45,299 nt of DNA from Rhizobium sp. Q54 (GCA_945860165.1 CAMAPL010000018.1:1-45299), one strand, 5' to 3'. Counted from the first letter of the stretch, positions 25,077 through 35,258 are shown. The notes: generated from the letters alone by a model not told the origin. Translations and numbers: made by a program.

Positions 25077-26246
25077 ATGAACGCGCCGACACGCTTTGAC
25101 GCCCTGCCGTGCTTTGCTTCCTCGCTGAAGGCAATCGAAGGCCTGAAGCCGCCCGAGCCTCTGTATCTGGTGCAGCCGGAAAAAATTTCCAGCGCGGCGA
25201 AACAGTTCCTGGACGGTTTTCCCGGCGATGTCCTGTACGCCGTGAAGGCCAATCCCCATCCCGTCGCGCTTCGGCAATTGTGGGACGCAGGCATCCGCCA
25301 TTTCGATACCGCCTCACTGGGCGAAATTGAATCCGTCAAGACGCTACTGCCCGAGGCGATCTGCCATTTCATGGCGCCGGTGCGACTGCCGGGCCAGGCG
25401 AAAGCCGCGTTCGAACAGCATGGCGTCACCGATTTCGTGGTGGACAGCGAATCCGAACTCGACAAGCTGCTGGACGAAACCGGCAAGCCCACGAAGCTGC
25501 GGGTCTTTGTGCGCCTGGTGACCGCGTTGGGCGGCGCGCTGCTGGAGATGTCCAGCAAGTATGGCTGCCGTCCCGAGGAAGCTTCCAAGCTGCTGGCCCG
25601 CGTGGCGCAGGCGGGCGCGCAGCCCTGCCTGACCTTCCATGTCGGTTCGCAATGCCTGTCGCCCTTTTCCTACGCCCAGGCGATCGAGATCGCACAGCGC
25701 ACCATCACTCTCTCGGGAGTCGAAATCGCGGCGCTGGATATCGGCGGCGGCTTTCCCACCGCCTATGCCGGACAGGAGCCGCCGCCCTATCACTGGTATT
25801 TCGACATGATCAAGGAGGCCCTGAACAATCTGGGCCGCCCCGATCTCAAGGTGATGTGCGAGCCGGGCCGCGCCCTGGTGGCGCAAGGCATTTCGCTGGT
25901 GACCCAGGTGGTGATGCGCCGCGGCGACCGGCTGTATCTCAACGACGGCATTTACGGCAGCTTCGACGAACAGCGCTTCATCAGCTTCGACGAGGATTAC
26001 CCGCCCAGCGGCATCACGCTGGACGCCAAGGGCAAAGCGAAAATCCTCAGCGGCGAGAAGCGCCCCTTCCGCGCCTATGGCCCGACCTGCGACAGCGCCG
26101 ACGTGCTGCCGCGCCCGGTGATGCTGCCCGACACCATCGCCACCGGCGATTTCGTGATGTTCGACGCCATGGGCGCCTATACGGTGTCGTCGCGCTCCAG
26201 CTTCAACGGCTATTATCCTGACGGTTGGGCGCTGATCGGCGTCTAA
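25077..26246 (+). CDS. Ornithine decarboxylase family, fold type III PLP enzyme
   Basis: 389 residues. It makes putrescine from ornithine in the polyamine pathway, or acts on a close amino acid such as lysine. The PLP lysine is K57 in GDVLYAVKANPHP, the phosphate-binding glycines are in DIGGGFPTAY, and EPGRALVA and the C-terminal catalytic cysteine GPTCDSADVL are all present. The length and pattern fit the eukaryotic-like decarboxylases found in alphaproteobacteria, not the large fold I enzymes. It starts at ATG 25077 after its own upstream terminator. The DUF2336-like gene follows after about 100 bases. Confidence 0.9.
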   Translation: MNAPTRFDALPCFASSLKAIEGLKPPEPLYLVQPEKISSAAKQFLDGFPGDVLYAVKANPHPVALRQLWDAGIRHFDTASLGEIESVKTLLPEAICHFMAPVRLPGQAKAAFEQHGVTDFVVDSESELDKLLDETGKPTKLRVFVRLVTALGGALLEMSSKYGCRPEEASKLLARVAQAGAQPCLTFHVGSQCLSPFSYAQAIEIAQRTITLSGVEIAALDIGGGFPTAYAGQEPPPYHWYFDMIKEALNNLGRPDLKVMCEPGRALVAQGISLVTQVVMRRGDRLYLNDGIYGSFDEQRFISFDEDYPPSGITLDAKGKAKILSGEKRPFRAYGPTCDSADVLPRPVMLPDTIATGDFVMFDAMGAYTVSSRSSFNGYYPDGWALIGV

Positions 26247-26344
26247 TTTACTTTCCGTTAAGCAACCGCTCGCGCCCGACCTCGATTTTCAATGCCAACG
26301 GAACGTTAAACTTCCCGCGCGGTCATGGTGGAAAGGATTTCACC

Positions 26345-26911
26345 ATGGTCGCATCGCAAAAGCTGTCCCACCTGCTGCAACTGGCCGACCAGGGTCCGGC
26401 GCTGCGTGCCGCGCTGGCCGAGGAAGTGGCGGAGCTTCTGGTCGCCTGGCCGGCTGATTATCCTGATTCCATGAGCGGCATCTTCGAAACGCTGCTGGCC
26501 AAGGCGGCGCGCGATGGCGATGCCGCCACCCGCACCCGCCTTCGGGTGCAGCTCTATTCCGATCCGGAACTTGCGGCCCGCATGTTGCCGTGCGAATCTG
26601 TCTCGCAAAACCTGGTCGCCGACACCCGCAGCGGCGCGTTGCAGACCGCGCTGGCGGAAAGCCTGGGCGTGGAAACTCGCGTGACGCAGCAGATCCTGGA
26701 AGATGAATCCGGCGCCGCGCTGGCGGTAGCCTGCAAGGGCGCCCAGATCGACCGCGCAACTTTTTCAGCCCTGGCGCTTCTGACCCGGCCGGGCCGCGAC
26801 CGCGCCTGCACCTATGCGGTGCTGGATGCCTATGACGCCATGCCGATCAGCGAAGCCACCCGCGTGCTGCGCGGCTGGCGCGAGCCGGCCACCAATATCC
26901 ACGCGGCATAG
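26345..26911 (+). CDS. DUF2336-like protein, function unknown
   Basis: 188 residues from ATG 26345, set by GGAAAGGA 7 bases upstream; longer frames have no such site. It is all-helical and soluble: LSHLLQLADQGPALRAALAEEV, SGIFETLLAKAARDGDAATR, then RTRLRVQLYSDPELAARML. HEAT-like pairs of helices resemble DUF2336 proteins of alphaproteobacteria, but this is shorter than the usual family size, so I give it with caution. No operon partner; a strong hairpin follows its stop. Confidence 0.65.
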   Translation: MVASQKLSHLLQLADQGPALRAALAEEVAELLVAWPADYPDSMSGIFETLLAKAARDGDAATRTRLRVQLYSDPELAARMLPCESVSQNLVADTRSGALQTALAESLGVETRVTQQILEDESGAALAVACKGAQIDRATFSALALLTRPGRDRACTYAVLDAYDAMPISEATRVLRGWREPATNIHAA

Positions 26912-26913
26912 CC

Positions 26914-26952
26914 ATTTTTCATACCCGCTTACGCGGGAATGAAAATATTTTT
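26914..26952. terminator. Two-way terminator between the DUF2336-like gene and prfC
   Basis: ATTTTTCATACCCGC and GCGGGAATGAAAAT pair around TTAC with a T run on either side, and genes converge on it from both strands. Its core (CCCGC-loop-GCGGGAATG) resembles the short dispersed hairpins common in alphaproteobacteria; a similar TCATTCCCGG string occurs at about 44384. Confidence 0.8.
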
Positions 26953-26959
26953 TTGGCTC

Positions 26960-28501
<1,542 letters not shown>

Positions 28502-28546
28502 GGGCGCGGGGGTAGCAAAACCCACCCCTCCCGGCAAGGATGATGC

Positions 28547-28885
28547 CTAAAAGATCGCCTCATCCACGAAAGTGCGGCCCTTGCGGTCTTCGATTTCCAC
28601 GATCCAGAGGTCGGGATCAAAACCGACCTGCTTGTCGCACCATTCGCGGGCGCGTTTTTCCTCGGCCCAGCCGCCCAGCACCTGCGTCCAGACCAGTTCG
28701 CCCCTGGCGTTGCGCGCCTGGTTCAGCACCAGCACCTGTCCGTCCAGCTTGTTCACCTTCAGGATCAGCGCTCCGGCTTCTTCCGAACCCATGCGCACCA
28801 CAAAGGCCGAGGCGCCCGCCACTTCGACGCGACGGGTCAGCGCGCGCACGAAAATGCCGGCTTTGAGACGGGGAGGCGGGACCAT
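28547..28885 (-). CDS. DUF1491-family protein
   Basis: 112 residues; typical sequence PRLKAGIFVRALTRRVEVAG, GALILKVNKLDGQVLV, WTQVLGGWAEEKRAREWCDKQ and DPDLWIVEIEDR. A small soluble family restricted mainly to alphaproteobacteria, often near prfC or peptidoglycan genes; no known function. Starts 18 bases after the stop of the kinase-like gene on the same strand and lies 45 bases upstream of prfC, so the three may be co-transcribed. Ends in TAG. Confidence 0.85.
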   Translation of the reverse strand: MVPPPRLKAGIFVRALTRRVEVAGASAFVVRMGSEEAGALILKVNKLDGQVLVLNQARNARGELVWTQVLGGWAEEKRAREWCDKQVGFDPDLWIVEIEDRKGRTFVDEAIF

Positions 28886-28903
28886 ATTCCTCTCTTAGTC
28901 CAA

Positions 28904-29887
28904 TTAAGAGACGGCGCGAAACGGCAAAATATTGGCATCGGCGATGCGCTCGCCCTTGGCGTCCACCGCCGCATGGGGCAAGCGCACCGTGACGGTGGTG
29001 CCTTCGCCCAGCGCCGATTCCAGTATCGCCGCGCCGCCATGCATCAGCGCCAGCGACTTGACCAGCGCCAAGCCCAGGCCGGTGCCTTCCTTGGCGCGGG
29101 TCTCGGCATTTTCCACCTGCTCAAAGGGCTTGCCCAGCCGCGCCAGATCGGTTTTGGAAATACCGGTGCCGCTGTCGCTGACGATGATCTCCACGCCGCG
29201 CCCCGGTTCACCCAAGGCCCGCGCCGTGACGCGCACCTCACCGCCCGGTGGTGTGTATTTCACGCCATTAGACAGAAGGTTGACCAGGATCTGCTTGACC
29301 GACCGGCGATCGGCGAAGATCAGCCGTACATTGGGGGCGATGACCAGTTTCAGCGCCACGCCGGCGCGCTCGGCCGGAATCCGTAGTAAGCGCACCGCGC
29401 TTTGGGCTGTTTCTTCCAGCTCGAACAGCTCCTCGCTCAATTCGAACTTTCCGGCTTCGATCTTGGACATGTCCAGCACCGAATTGATCAGCTCCAAAAG
29501 ATGCGAACCCGATTCATGGATCAGGCGGGAATATTCCTGGTTCACGAAACGATACATGCGCTCCTGGTCGCCCTCGGAAATAGCGAAGTAGCAGGGCGCG
29601 ACCTCTATCTTGTTGTAGCGCAGGTGTTCACGCGGCAGGAAGGGGGCCAGCGACGGCACCGTGTTCAGCAACCCCAGCACCGTCAGGTCGCGATCGAGGG
29701 ACTTGGAGGAAAAGTTTCCGGCCTGCCACAGCATGTCTTCATAACCGCGCTGTTCGACGAACAGGGAGCGGCCGCCGGTGCGCAGATCGGAACCGTCGAA
29801 CGGAATGATGATCTTGGTCGCGACTGAGCGCGCGGAGGCAAAGAGATAGCTTTCGTCCGCGCGTATGCGGTGCTTGAGCAGAAACAC
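28904..29887 (-). CDS. Chimeric kinase: uncharacterised N-terminal domain fused to a histidine-kinase ATPase domain, no phospho-acceptor box
   Basis: 327 residues if translation starts at GTG 29887. Residues about 1-112 (RSVATKIIIPFDGSDLRTGG, EHLRYNKIEVAPCYFAISE) match an uncharacterised alphaproteobacterial family I recall. From about 115 the sequence is a PAS-kinase C-terminus: YSRLIHESGSHLLELINSVLDMSKIEAGKF, in shorter form LINSVLDMSKIEAGKF, then N box (LVNLLSNGVKYTP), G1 (DSGTGIS), F box and G2 (GTGLGLAL). The usual SHELRTPLN box with the phosphorylated His, expected about 40 residues before SVLDMSKIEAG, is absent. The frame stays open upstream of 29887 for 62 codons without any start. 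The gene looks like a deletion fusion; a working autokinase is unlikely. Confidence 0.65.
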   Translation of the reverse strand: MFLLKHRIRADESYLFASARSVATKIIIPFDGSDLRTGGRSLFVEQRGYEDMLWQAGNFSSKSLDRDLTVLGLLNTVPSLAPFLPREHLRYNKIEVAPCYFAISEGDQERMYRFVNQEYSRLIHESGSHLLELINSVLDMSKIEAGKFELSEELFELEETAQSAVRLLRIPAERAGVALKLVIAPNVRLIFADRRSVKQILVNLLSNGVKYTPPGGEVRVTARALGEPGRGVEIIVSDSGTGISKTDLARLGKPFEQVENAETRAKEGTGLGLALVKSLALMHGGAAILESALGEGTTVTVRLPHAAVDAKGERIADANILPFRAVS

Positions 29888-30073
29888 CTTGTTGATGGCG
29901 GGCGACGAAAATAGCGGTTTGGTCGCATGTTCGGGATTGTCGGCATTGTCGGCAGCGATGCGAAACAGCTTCAGTACGCGGCTGGTGGAGGCTCGCCCGA
30001 GGGCGCCCAGAAAGCGGATGAAGCGATCACTCGATACAACGCGAACTACAGCAAGATAATGGCTAACGCGCGT
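29888..30073 (-). other. In-frame coding-like extension of the chimeric kinase without a start codon
   Basis: Continuing the kinase frame upstream gives VVSSDRFIRFLGALGRASTS, RVLKLFRIAADNADNPEHAT and KPLFSSPAINK before the GTG at 29887, ending at a TGA at 30074-30076. The sequence looks like the real N-terminus of the uncharacterised domain, but none of its codons is ATG, GTG or TTG. Either the start was lost by mutation or a rare start is used. Confidence 0.5.
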
Positions 30074-30181
30074 TCACCACCATGGCCGTAACTTTCCTAA
30101 TGATTTGCTGTCCCGGGCGCAAAAGCCGCATGAATAGCGGGGCAAGTGTTAACAAACACGTATTTGCGTTAACGTTTTGCC

Positions 30182-30976
30182 ATGAGCCTGCGCTTCAACC
30201 GCACCCTAGACGCGCCCTACGGTGAAGCGGTGCGCCTGTCACCCCGGACCCAGCGGCTGCTGGCGCCCAATCCCGGACCGTTCACCTTCAAGGGCACCGG
30301 TGTCTATATCGTCGGCGCTGGCGAGCAGGTGGCGGTTATTGACCCCGGCCCCGATCTGCCCGGCCATATCGCAGCGCTGAAAATCGCCATCGGGACACGC
30401 AAAGTCCGTCATATCCTGATTACCCATACCCACCGCGATCATTCCCCCGCCGCCGCAGCTCTGAAGCAATGGAGCGGCGCCAAGACGTATGCCGCTGGTT
30501 CCCACGCCAAGGGCGCGGGCGACGCGGAGGAAGGCGCTGACCGAGATTTCGCGCCGGACGTTCTGCTGCGCGATGGCGAGGTCATCGCGGGCGGCGGATT
30601 CACCTTTACCTGTGTCGCCACGCCAGGCCACACCGCCAATCACATATGCTACGCGCTGGAGGAAGAGCGCGCGCTGTTCTGCGGCGATCACGTGATGGGC
30701 TGGTCCACTAGCGTGGTGGCACCGCCCGACGGCGACATGGCGGCCTATCTGGACAGCCTAGTCAAGCTGATCGCGCGCGATGACAAGATCCTGTATCCCA
30801 CCCATGGCTCGCCCATCGCCGATCCGCACATCTATTTGCACGCGTTGCTGGCCCATCGCCGGATGCGCGAGGCACAGATTCTGGAAGCGTTACCCGATGC
30901 CGATACAGCGGGCGCGCTGGCCGCAAAACTCTATCGCGATATCACGCCCGCGCTGCGCGCCGCCGCGACCAGCTAG
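30182..30976 (+). CDS. Metallo-beta-lactamase-fold hydrolase (LACTB2-like), end shortened by an amber codon
   Basis: 264 residues. Metal motif THTHRDHSPAA (HxHxDH), later His in CVATPGHTANH, and Asp/His in FCGDHVMGW and PTHGSPI. LACTB2-type enzymes hydrolyse esters or RNA; the substrate is unknown. After the stop TAG at 30974-30976 the same frame runs on for 25 codons (VQAHLDHLAAQGMIAALPG) to a TAG at 31052-31054, matching the winged-helix tail that relatives have after LRxAA. The stop is therefore probably a premature amber removing the last 26 residues; the catalytic part is complete. The final TAG shares the bases CTAG with the stop of the convergent DUF1499 gene. Confidence 0.82.
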   Translation: MSLRFNRTLDAPYGEAVRLSPRTQRLLAPNPGPFTFKGTGVYIVGAGEQVAVIDPGPDLPGHIAALKIAIGTRKVRHILITHTHRDHSPAAAALKQWSGAKTYAAGSHAKGAGDAEEGADRDFAPDVLLRDGEVIAGGGFTFTCVATPGHTANHICYALEEERALFCGDHVMGWSTSVVAPPDGDMAAYLDSLVKLIARDDKILYPTHGSPIADPHIYLHALLAHRRMREAQILEALPDADTAGALAAKLYRDITPALRAAATS

Positions 30977-31050
30977 GTGCAGGCGCATCTGGATCATCTG
31001 GCGGCCCAGGGCATGATCGCGGCCCTGCCCGGTGCGCGTTATGCCAAAGC

Positions 31051-31833
31051 CTAGCTCCAGAACCGCGCCACGAATTTCTTGACCTGCGAAATATTGAAGC
31101 CATTGTCGATGGCCCCGATGCGGCTTTGCGCACGGACGTCAGCGCGCGCACCGATCGGCCCGCGGGTTTTGACCCGGATCACGATGTCCGACACTTCCCC
31201 GAACCAAAAACTGGCGACGGTGGCTTCGATGCGGCCTTCCTTCTCATTGTGATCGACGATCTTCCAGCCCAGCGATTTGGCGATCTTAAAACAGCGCCAG
31301 AACATCGTCTTCATCGGGTTAGGATTTTGCGGCATCAGCCTAGCCATCGGCTTGGAGACGTCGGCCTGGTAATATTCGTGCAGCATGTAGGCCACGGTGC
31401 CGTCATCGCTGCGGAAATTAATCCTGCGTTGGAAATCCGGCTCGGGACTGTTCATACCCGGCTGGCGCGCCTTGGCCAGCGTCATGAAATGCGGCGGGTC
31501 GTCGGGATCGGTGCTGGCGTCGCGGATGGGCATCTCGGTAAAGCCGCGATAGACCGTCGAAAGCGGCGGATAGAGAAAGACCAGCGACCCCACCAGTGCG
31601 ATAATGCCAATCCGCTTGGCCGTTCCGTCATTGCGGCCGATGGCCGAACGCAGCCACAACAGGGCAAGGGCCAGCGCAACAAGCGCCAGTCCGGTGGCCG
31701 GCCACATCACCGCCAGCCCGGTGCGGTAGGGCAAAAGCCCCAGCCGCACACCCACCACCGCGCCGGCACCGGCAAGCACAGCCAGGATCAGGGTGGCAAA
31801 TGCCGTCCGAGCGGCAAGAAGCTGGAAACGCAT
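31051..31833 (-). CDS. DUF1499 membrane protein
   Basis: 260 residues from ATG 31833 (ATG 31875 is an alternative). The first third has three membrane helices (FATLILAVLAGAGAVVGV, ATGLALVALALALLWL, IGIIALVGSLVFLYP). The rest is the DUF1499 domain: ATVASFWFGEVSDIVIRVK and GARADVRAQSRIGAIDNGFN. The family is widespread and unannotated. It is divergent from the aminotransferase gene, with about 90 bases between them for promoters. Its stop codon overlaps the distal stop of the metallo-beta-lactamase-fold frame. Confidence 0.85.
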   Translation of the reverse strand: MRFQLLAARTAFATLILAVLAGAGAVVGVRLGLLPYRTGLAVMWPATGLALVALALALLWLRSAIGRNDGTAKRIGIIALVGSLVFLYPPLSTVYRGFTEMPIRDASTDPDDPPHFMTLAKARQPGMNSPEPDFQRRINFRSDDGTVAYMLHEYYQADVSKPMARLMPQNPNPMKTMFWRCFKIAKSLGWKIVDHNEKEGRIEATVASFWFGEVSDIVIRVKTRGPIGARADVRAQSRIGAIDNGFNISQVKKFVARFWS

Positions 31834-31920
31834 GGGAGAAATCCGGATTCGGCTGTTTAATGCGGCGGGCACCATAATATAGATTTCCGCCCGCCGCGAG
31901 ATGCTTGGAAGAAGAAGGCC

Positions 31921-33315
31921 ATGCCAACCATTCCATTTTCCAACACCCAGGCCCGCGACATGGCGAGCCTGCTGCATCCCTTCACCAACCTGAAGATCCT
32001 GCGCGAAACCGGCCCCCTAGTGATCGAGCGCGGTGCGGGCGTGTTCGTCTATGGCAATGACGGCAAGGACTATCTGGAGGCGATGTCGGGCCTGTGGTGC
32101 ACGGCGCTGGGATGGGGCGAAAACGAACTGGCCGATACCGCTGCCGAGCAGATCCGCAAACTGTCCTTCGGCCATATTTTTGGCGGCAAGAGCCACGAGC
32201 CCGGCATCGCACTGGCCGAGAAGCTGAAGGGAATGGCGCCGATGCAGGTGGGCAAGGTGTTCTTCGCCAATTCCGGCTCGGAAGCCAATGACAGCCAGAT
32301 CAAGTTCATGTGGTACGCGGCCAACGCGCGCGGCCACAAGACCCGCAAGAAAATCATCGCCCGCGACCGCGCCTATCATGGCGTGACCCTGGCCAGTGCC
32401 AGCCTCACCGGCCTGGACGCCTTTCACAAGAGCTTCGACCTGCCCTTCGACTTCACTCTACGCGCGCAATGCCCGCATTATTATAAGAACGCGCAGCCGG
32501 GCGAGAGCGAGGAACAGTATTCCGCGCGCCTGGCGGCCGACCTGGACGCCATGATCCAGCGCGAAGGCCCCGATACCATCGCCGCCATGTTTGTGGAGGC
32601 GGTGATGGGCGCGGGCGGCGCCATGGTGCCGCCGAAAGGCTATTTCGAAGCGATCACCGCGGTGCTGAACAAATACGACATCAAGCTGGTGGACGACGAA
32701 GTGATCTGCGGCTTCGGCCGCACCGGCCAGGCCTTTGGCTGCCAGACCTTCAACTATCAGCCCGATTCCATCTCCATCGCCAAGGCACTGTCATCGGCCT
32801 ATGTACCGATTTCGGCGGTGCTGCTGTCGCCCGAGTTGGTGGAGATCATGGAGGAAGAAGCGGTGCGCATCGGCGGGTTGTGGCACGCCTTCACCTATAG
32901 CGCCCATCCCGTCGCGGCCGCCGTGGCGCTGAAGACGTTGGAAATCTATGACCGCCGCGATACATTCGGCCATGTGCGCAAGGTCGCACCGCTGTTTCTG
33001 AAGCGGCTGAAGGCACTGGGCGACCATCCGCTGGTGGGCGAAGCGAATGGCGTTGGCCTGATCGGCGCCATCGAGATGGTGGCCGACAAGGCGTCCAAGC
33101 GCAATTTCGAAGCTTCCAAACTGGTCGGGGCGCGCTGCGGCCAGTTCTGCCAGGACGAAGGCGTGATTGTGCGCCCGCTGATCAACGACCGCATCGCGCT
33201 ATGCCCGCCGCTTGTGATCAGCGAGGCCGAGATCAAAGAACTGTTTGACCGCTTCGAGCGCGGCTTGAACAAGACGCTGGACTGGGCGAAAGCAGAAAAA
33301 CTGCTCTCTGTTTAA
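31921..33315 (+). CDS. Class III (omega) aminotransferase
   Basis: 464 residues. PLP-dependent transfer of an amino group, in this branch usually from beta-alanine, GABA or putrescine-like amines to pyruvate. Visible marks: YLEAMSGLWCTALGWGENEL, FFANSGSEANDSQIKF, the PLP-contact VDDEVICGFGRTGQ, the Schiff-base lysine in SIAKALSSAY and the HAFTYSAHPVAAA loop. The ATG follows GAAGAAGG by 3 bases. The family fits amine catabolism and could complement the decarboxylase at 25077, though they are not in one operon. Ends in TAA. Confidence 0.9.
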   Translation: MPTIPFSNTQARDMASLLHPFTNLKILRETGPLVIERGAGVFVYGNDGKDYLEAMSGLWCTALGWGENELADTAAEQIRKLSFGHIFGGKSHEPGIALAEKLKGMAPMQVGKVFFANSGSEANDSQIKFMWYAANARGHKTRKKIIARDRAYHGVTLASASLTGLDAFHKSFDLPFDFTLRAQCPHYYKNAQPGESEEQYSARLAADLDAMIQREGPDTIAAMFVEAVMGAGGAMVPPKGYFEAITAVLNKYDIKLVDDEVICGFGRTGQAFGCQTFNYQPDSISIAKALSSAYVPISAVLLSPELVEIMEEEAVRIGGLWHAFTYSAHPVAAAVALKTLEIYDRRDTFGHVRKVAPLFLKRLKALGDHPLVGEANGVGLIGAIEMVADKASKRNFEASKLVGARCGQFCQDEGVIVRPLINDRIALCPPLVISEAEIKELFDRFERGLNKTLDWAKAEKLLSV

Positions 33316-33342
33316 TGGCCGCTCCGGCTTTCGCCGACGCTC

Positions 33343-33552
33343 CTAGCTGGCAATCCGCATCTGCCGCTCCAGGATCGCGGACGGGCGGGTGTAGATCAGC
33401 GCCTCGCCGCTCCACACTTCCAGTTTCTTGGCGCTGGGCAGTTTCATTGCATGCGCCAGGATTTTCGCGCGCTGGTCGTCATCGCAGTTGGCGGAGAATT
33501 TGTAAGTGAGGGCGCCGCCCTCATCGAGATAGCAGATTTCATATGCGGGCAT
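33343..33552 (-). CDS. Small conserved-looking protein of unknown function
   Basis: 69 residues from ATG 33552, set by GGAGG 6 bases upstream. Sequence MPAYEICYLDEGGALTYKFS, then DDQRAKILAHAMKLPSAKKL and VWSGEALIYTRPS. Soluble, mixed alpha/beta, no recognised family. It lies between the aminotransferase and the superoxide dismutase remnant, on the opposite strand to both. The region 33553-33766 upstream of it holds no other gene that I can support. Confidence 0.6.
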   Translation of the reverse strand: MPAYEICYLDEGGALTYKFSANCDDDQRAKILAHAMKLPSAKKLEVWSGEALIYTRPSAILERQMRIAS

Positions 33553-33766
33553 GAATGCCTCCAGAATGCTTGCAGTATGTAACCCCGCTTGTGTCCAACT
33601 TGCGCGACGTATCCGCGAATGTCGAATGACAATCGCGTTACAGCGATCACAAATTTCCTGTGCCAATCGCGCATCGCATGTGTCTTTCCTGCGACCATGT
33701 GCTGGAGCTTTTTTTCGCCTGAGGCGTTAACGGGGAGCCGACATTTTATGCATCAAGGAGATCCCC

Positions 33767-34402
33767 ATGCCCGCCCCGTTTAAACTCGCGCCTCTTCCCT
33801 GGGATGAAGACGCGCTGGCCCCCACAATTTCCGCCAACACCATCGCCCTCCACTACCACAAGCATCACCAGACCTATGTGGACACCCTCAACAAGCTGGT
33901 GGAAGGCAGCAAGTTCGCGGACATGAAGCTGGAAGAGATCGTACAGAAGACTATCGGTGCGGAAGGTCCCAAGGACAAGAAAATCTTCAACAACGCCGCC
34001 CAGGTGTGGAATCACGATTTGTACTGGCACAGCCTGACCCCTGCCAAGACCGAAACTGGCGAGAAGCTGGACAGCGCCATCGCCAGCGCCTTCGGCGGCA
34101 AGGACGAACTGATCGCCAGGCTGGCGGAAGCCGGCAAGGAACAGTTCGGTTCGGGCTGGGTGTGGCTGGTAAGCCAGCGTGGCAAGCTGTAGGTCTAAAA
34201 AACCTCCAACGCCGAAACTCCCATGGCCAAGGGCGTCAATTGCCTGCTCACCGTGGATGTGTGGGAACATGCCTATTATCTGGATTACCAGAATGCGCGG
34301 CCCAAATATCTGGAAAGCCTGCTGGGCAAGATCCTTAACTGGGAATTCGCGGCGGAAAACCTGACCAAGGAAGATCACGCGGTGAGAGCGGCTGCGGAAT
34401 AG
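33767..34402 (+). pseudogene. sodB: Fe/Mn superoxide dismutase gene interrupted by two stop codons
   Basis: The N-terminal two thirds are well preserved from ATG 33767 (AAGGAG 7 bases upstream): PLPWDEDALAPTISANTI, HYHKHHQTYVDTLN and VWNHDLYWHSL with two metal-binding His, and GSGWVWLVSQRGKL. Then TAG (34190-34192) and TAA (34196-34198) interrupt, after which the frame resumes with [32 protein letters not shown] and a normal end. The resumed part carries the Asp and His ligands (DVWEH), so a product ending at the TAG has lost half its metal site. The rest shows no frameshift. The enzyme removes superoxide in the cytoplasm; another copy elsewhere is likely if the organism respires oxygen. Confidence 0.85.
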
Positions 34403-34741
34403 TTAGAAGCGCGGTTGCCCCGGGATGGGATCGCGGATTGGCCCGCTATTTGGCATTGTTCCCGGCAGCGCCCCGCCGGTATAACCGTTGCTCCGGCAGG
34501 CGCTGCGGCCCATGCCCCAGCCCGTGCGATAGGCCTTGTTGGTGCGATAGGCTTCGTCATCGCGCACGATGTTCGTGTCCTGACTCTTGTCGGCGCCGGG
34601 GCTGTAGGCGCTGTTGCAGCCATCCTGATATCCGGCCCGATAGTCGGGGGACTTGCGCAGGGCCCGCGTCTCCTTGCTGAGGAAAAGACCGCAGGCCGTC
34701 AGCGGCAGCAGCAGAAAAAGAGCGATCAAACGGGTGCGCAC
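34403..34741 (-). CDS. Small secreted lipoprotein, function unknown
   Basis: 112 residues. Signal peptide with lipobox LLPLTACG, Cys17 being the acylated residue. The mature part is polar: RKSPDYRAGYQDGCNSAYSP, then two similar segments (YRTNKAYRTGWGMGRSACR), two more cysteines that could pair, and a Pro/Gly-rich end. Similar small lipoproteins with DYRxGYxDGC occur in alphaproteobacteria, role unknown. Its stop begins at the base after the end of the dismutase remnant. Confidence 0.75.
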   Translation of the reverse strand: MRTRLIALFLLLPLTACGLFLSKETRALRKSPDYRAGYQDGCNSAYSPGADKSQDTNIVRDDEAYRTNKAYRTGWGMGRSACRSNGYTGGALPGTMPNSGPIRDPIPGQPRF

Positions 34742-34842
34742 AGCTTCTTTCCATCTTGCGTTAACCAGAGTGTTTTACCCCGGATTAAGAGGAAAAGGCG
34801 CAAATTGCACACATAATAATATTTGGGCATGACGGGGCTACC

Positions 34843-35258
34843 ATGGATCGAGCAGATTTTTCTTCTCACCGCGTGCTAGTGCTGGGCGGCAAGACCCACA
34901 CGATCGGCATTTTGCGCTCTATCCTGGGCATCGCCGGGGTCACACAGATCATCCATGTCGAGGAAACGCGCCGCGCCCTCGAACTGCTCAGCATGGAGCA
35001 TTTCACCGCCGTGTTCTGCGACCAGCTGGCCGAAGGCGTGGGCGGGATGAGCTTTCCCGTCGCCGCGACGTCGAACAGGCGCGTGACGTCGGCGTCACCG
35101 ATATTCTCACCACCCCGATCAGCCCCAAGACCATCATGTCGAAGTTGCAGGCCGCCCTCACCGCGCCGCGGTCCTTCATCGTGGCGACGGAATTCTTCAG
35201 CGCCGACCGCCGCACCTGGGTGGCCAAGAAGGCCAAGATGGATTTCACGGTCATCTAA
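34843..35258 (+). pseudogene. Receiver-domain (CheY-like) protein gene with an internal deletion and frameshift
   Basis: From ATG 34843 the frame gives HRVLVLGGKTHTIGILRSIL, VEETRRALELLSMEHFTAVF and CDQLAEGVGGMSFP, a degenerate receiver domain. At about 35055-35070 the coding sense changes frame and continues RDVEQARDVGVTDILTTPIS, PKTIMSKLQAALTAPRSFIV and ATEFFSADRR to a TAA at 35256. A stretch of roughly 30 residues that joins the two in relatives is missing, so a deletion not divisible by three is the simplest cause. In the unshifted frame the ORF continues to 35397 with unlikely Ser/Arg/Pro-rich sequence. No full-length product is expected. Confidence 0.7.
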
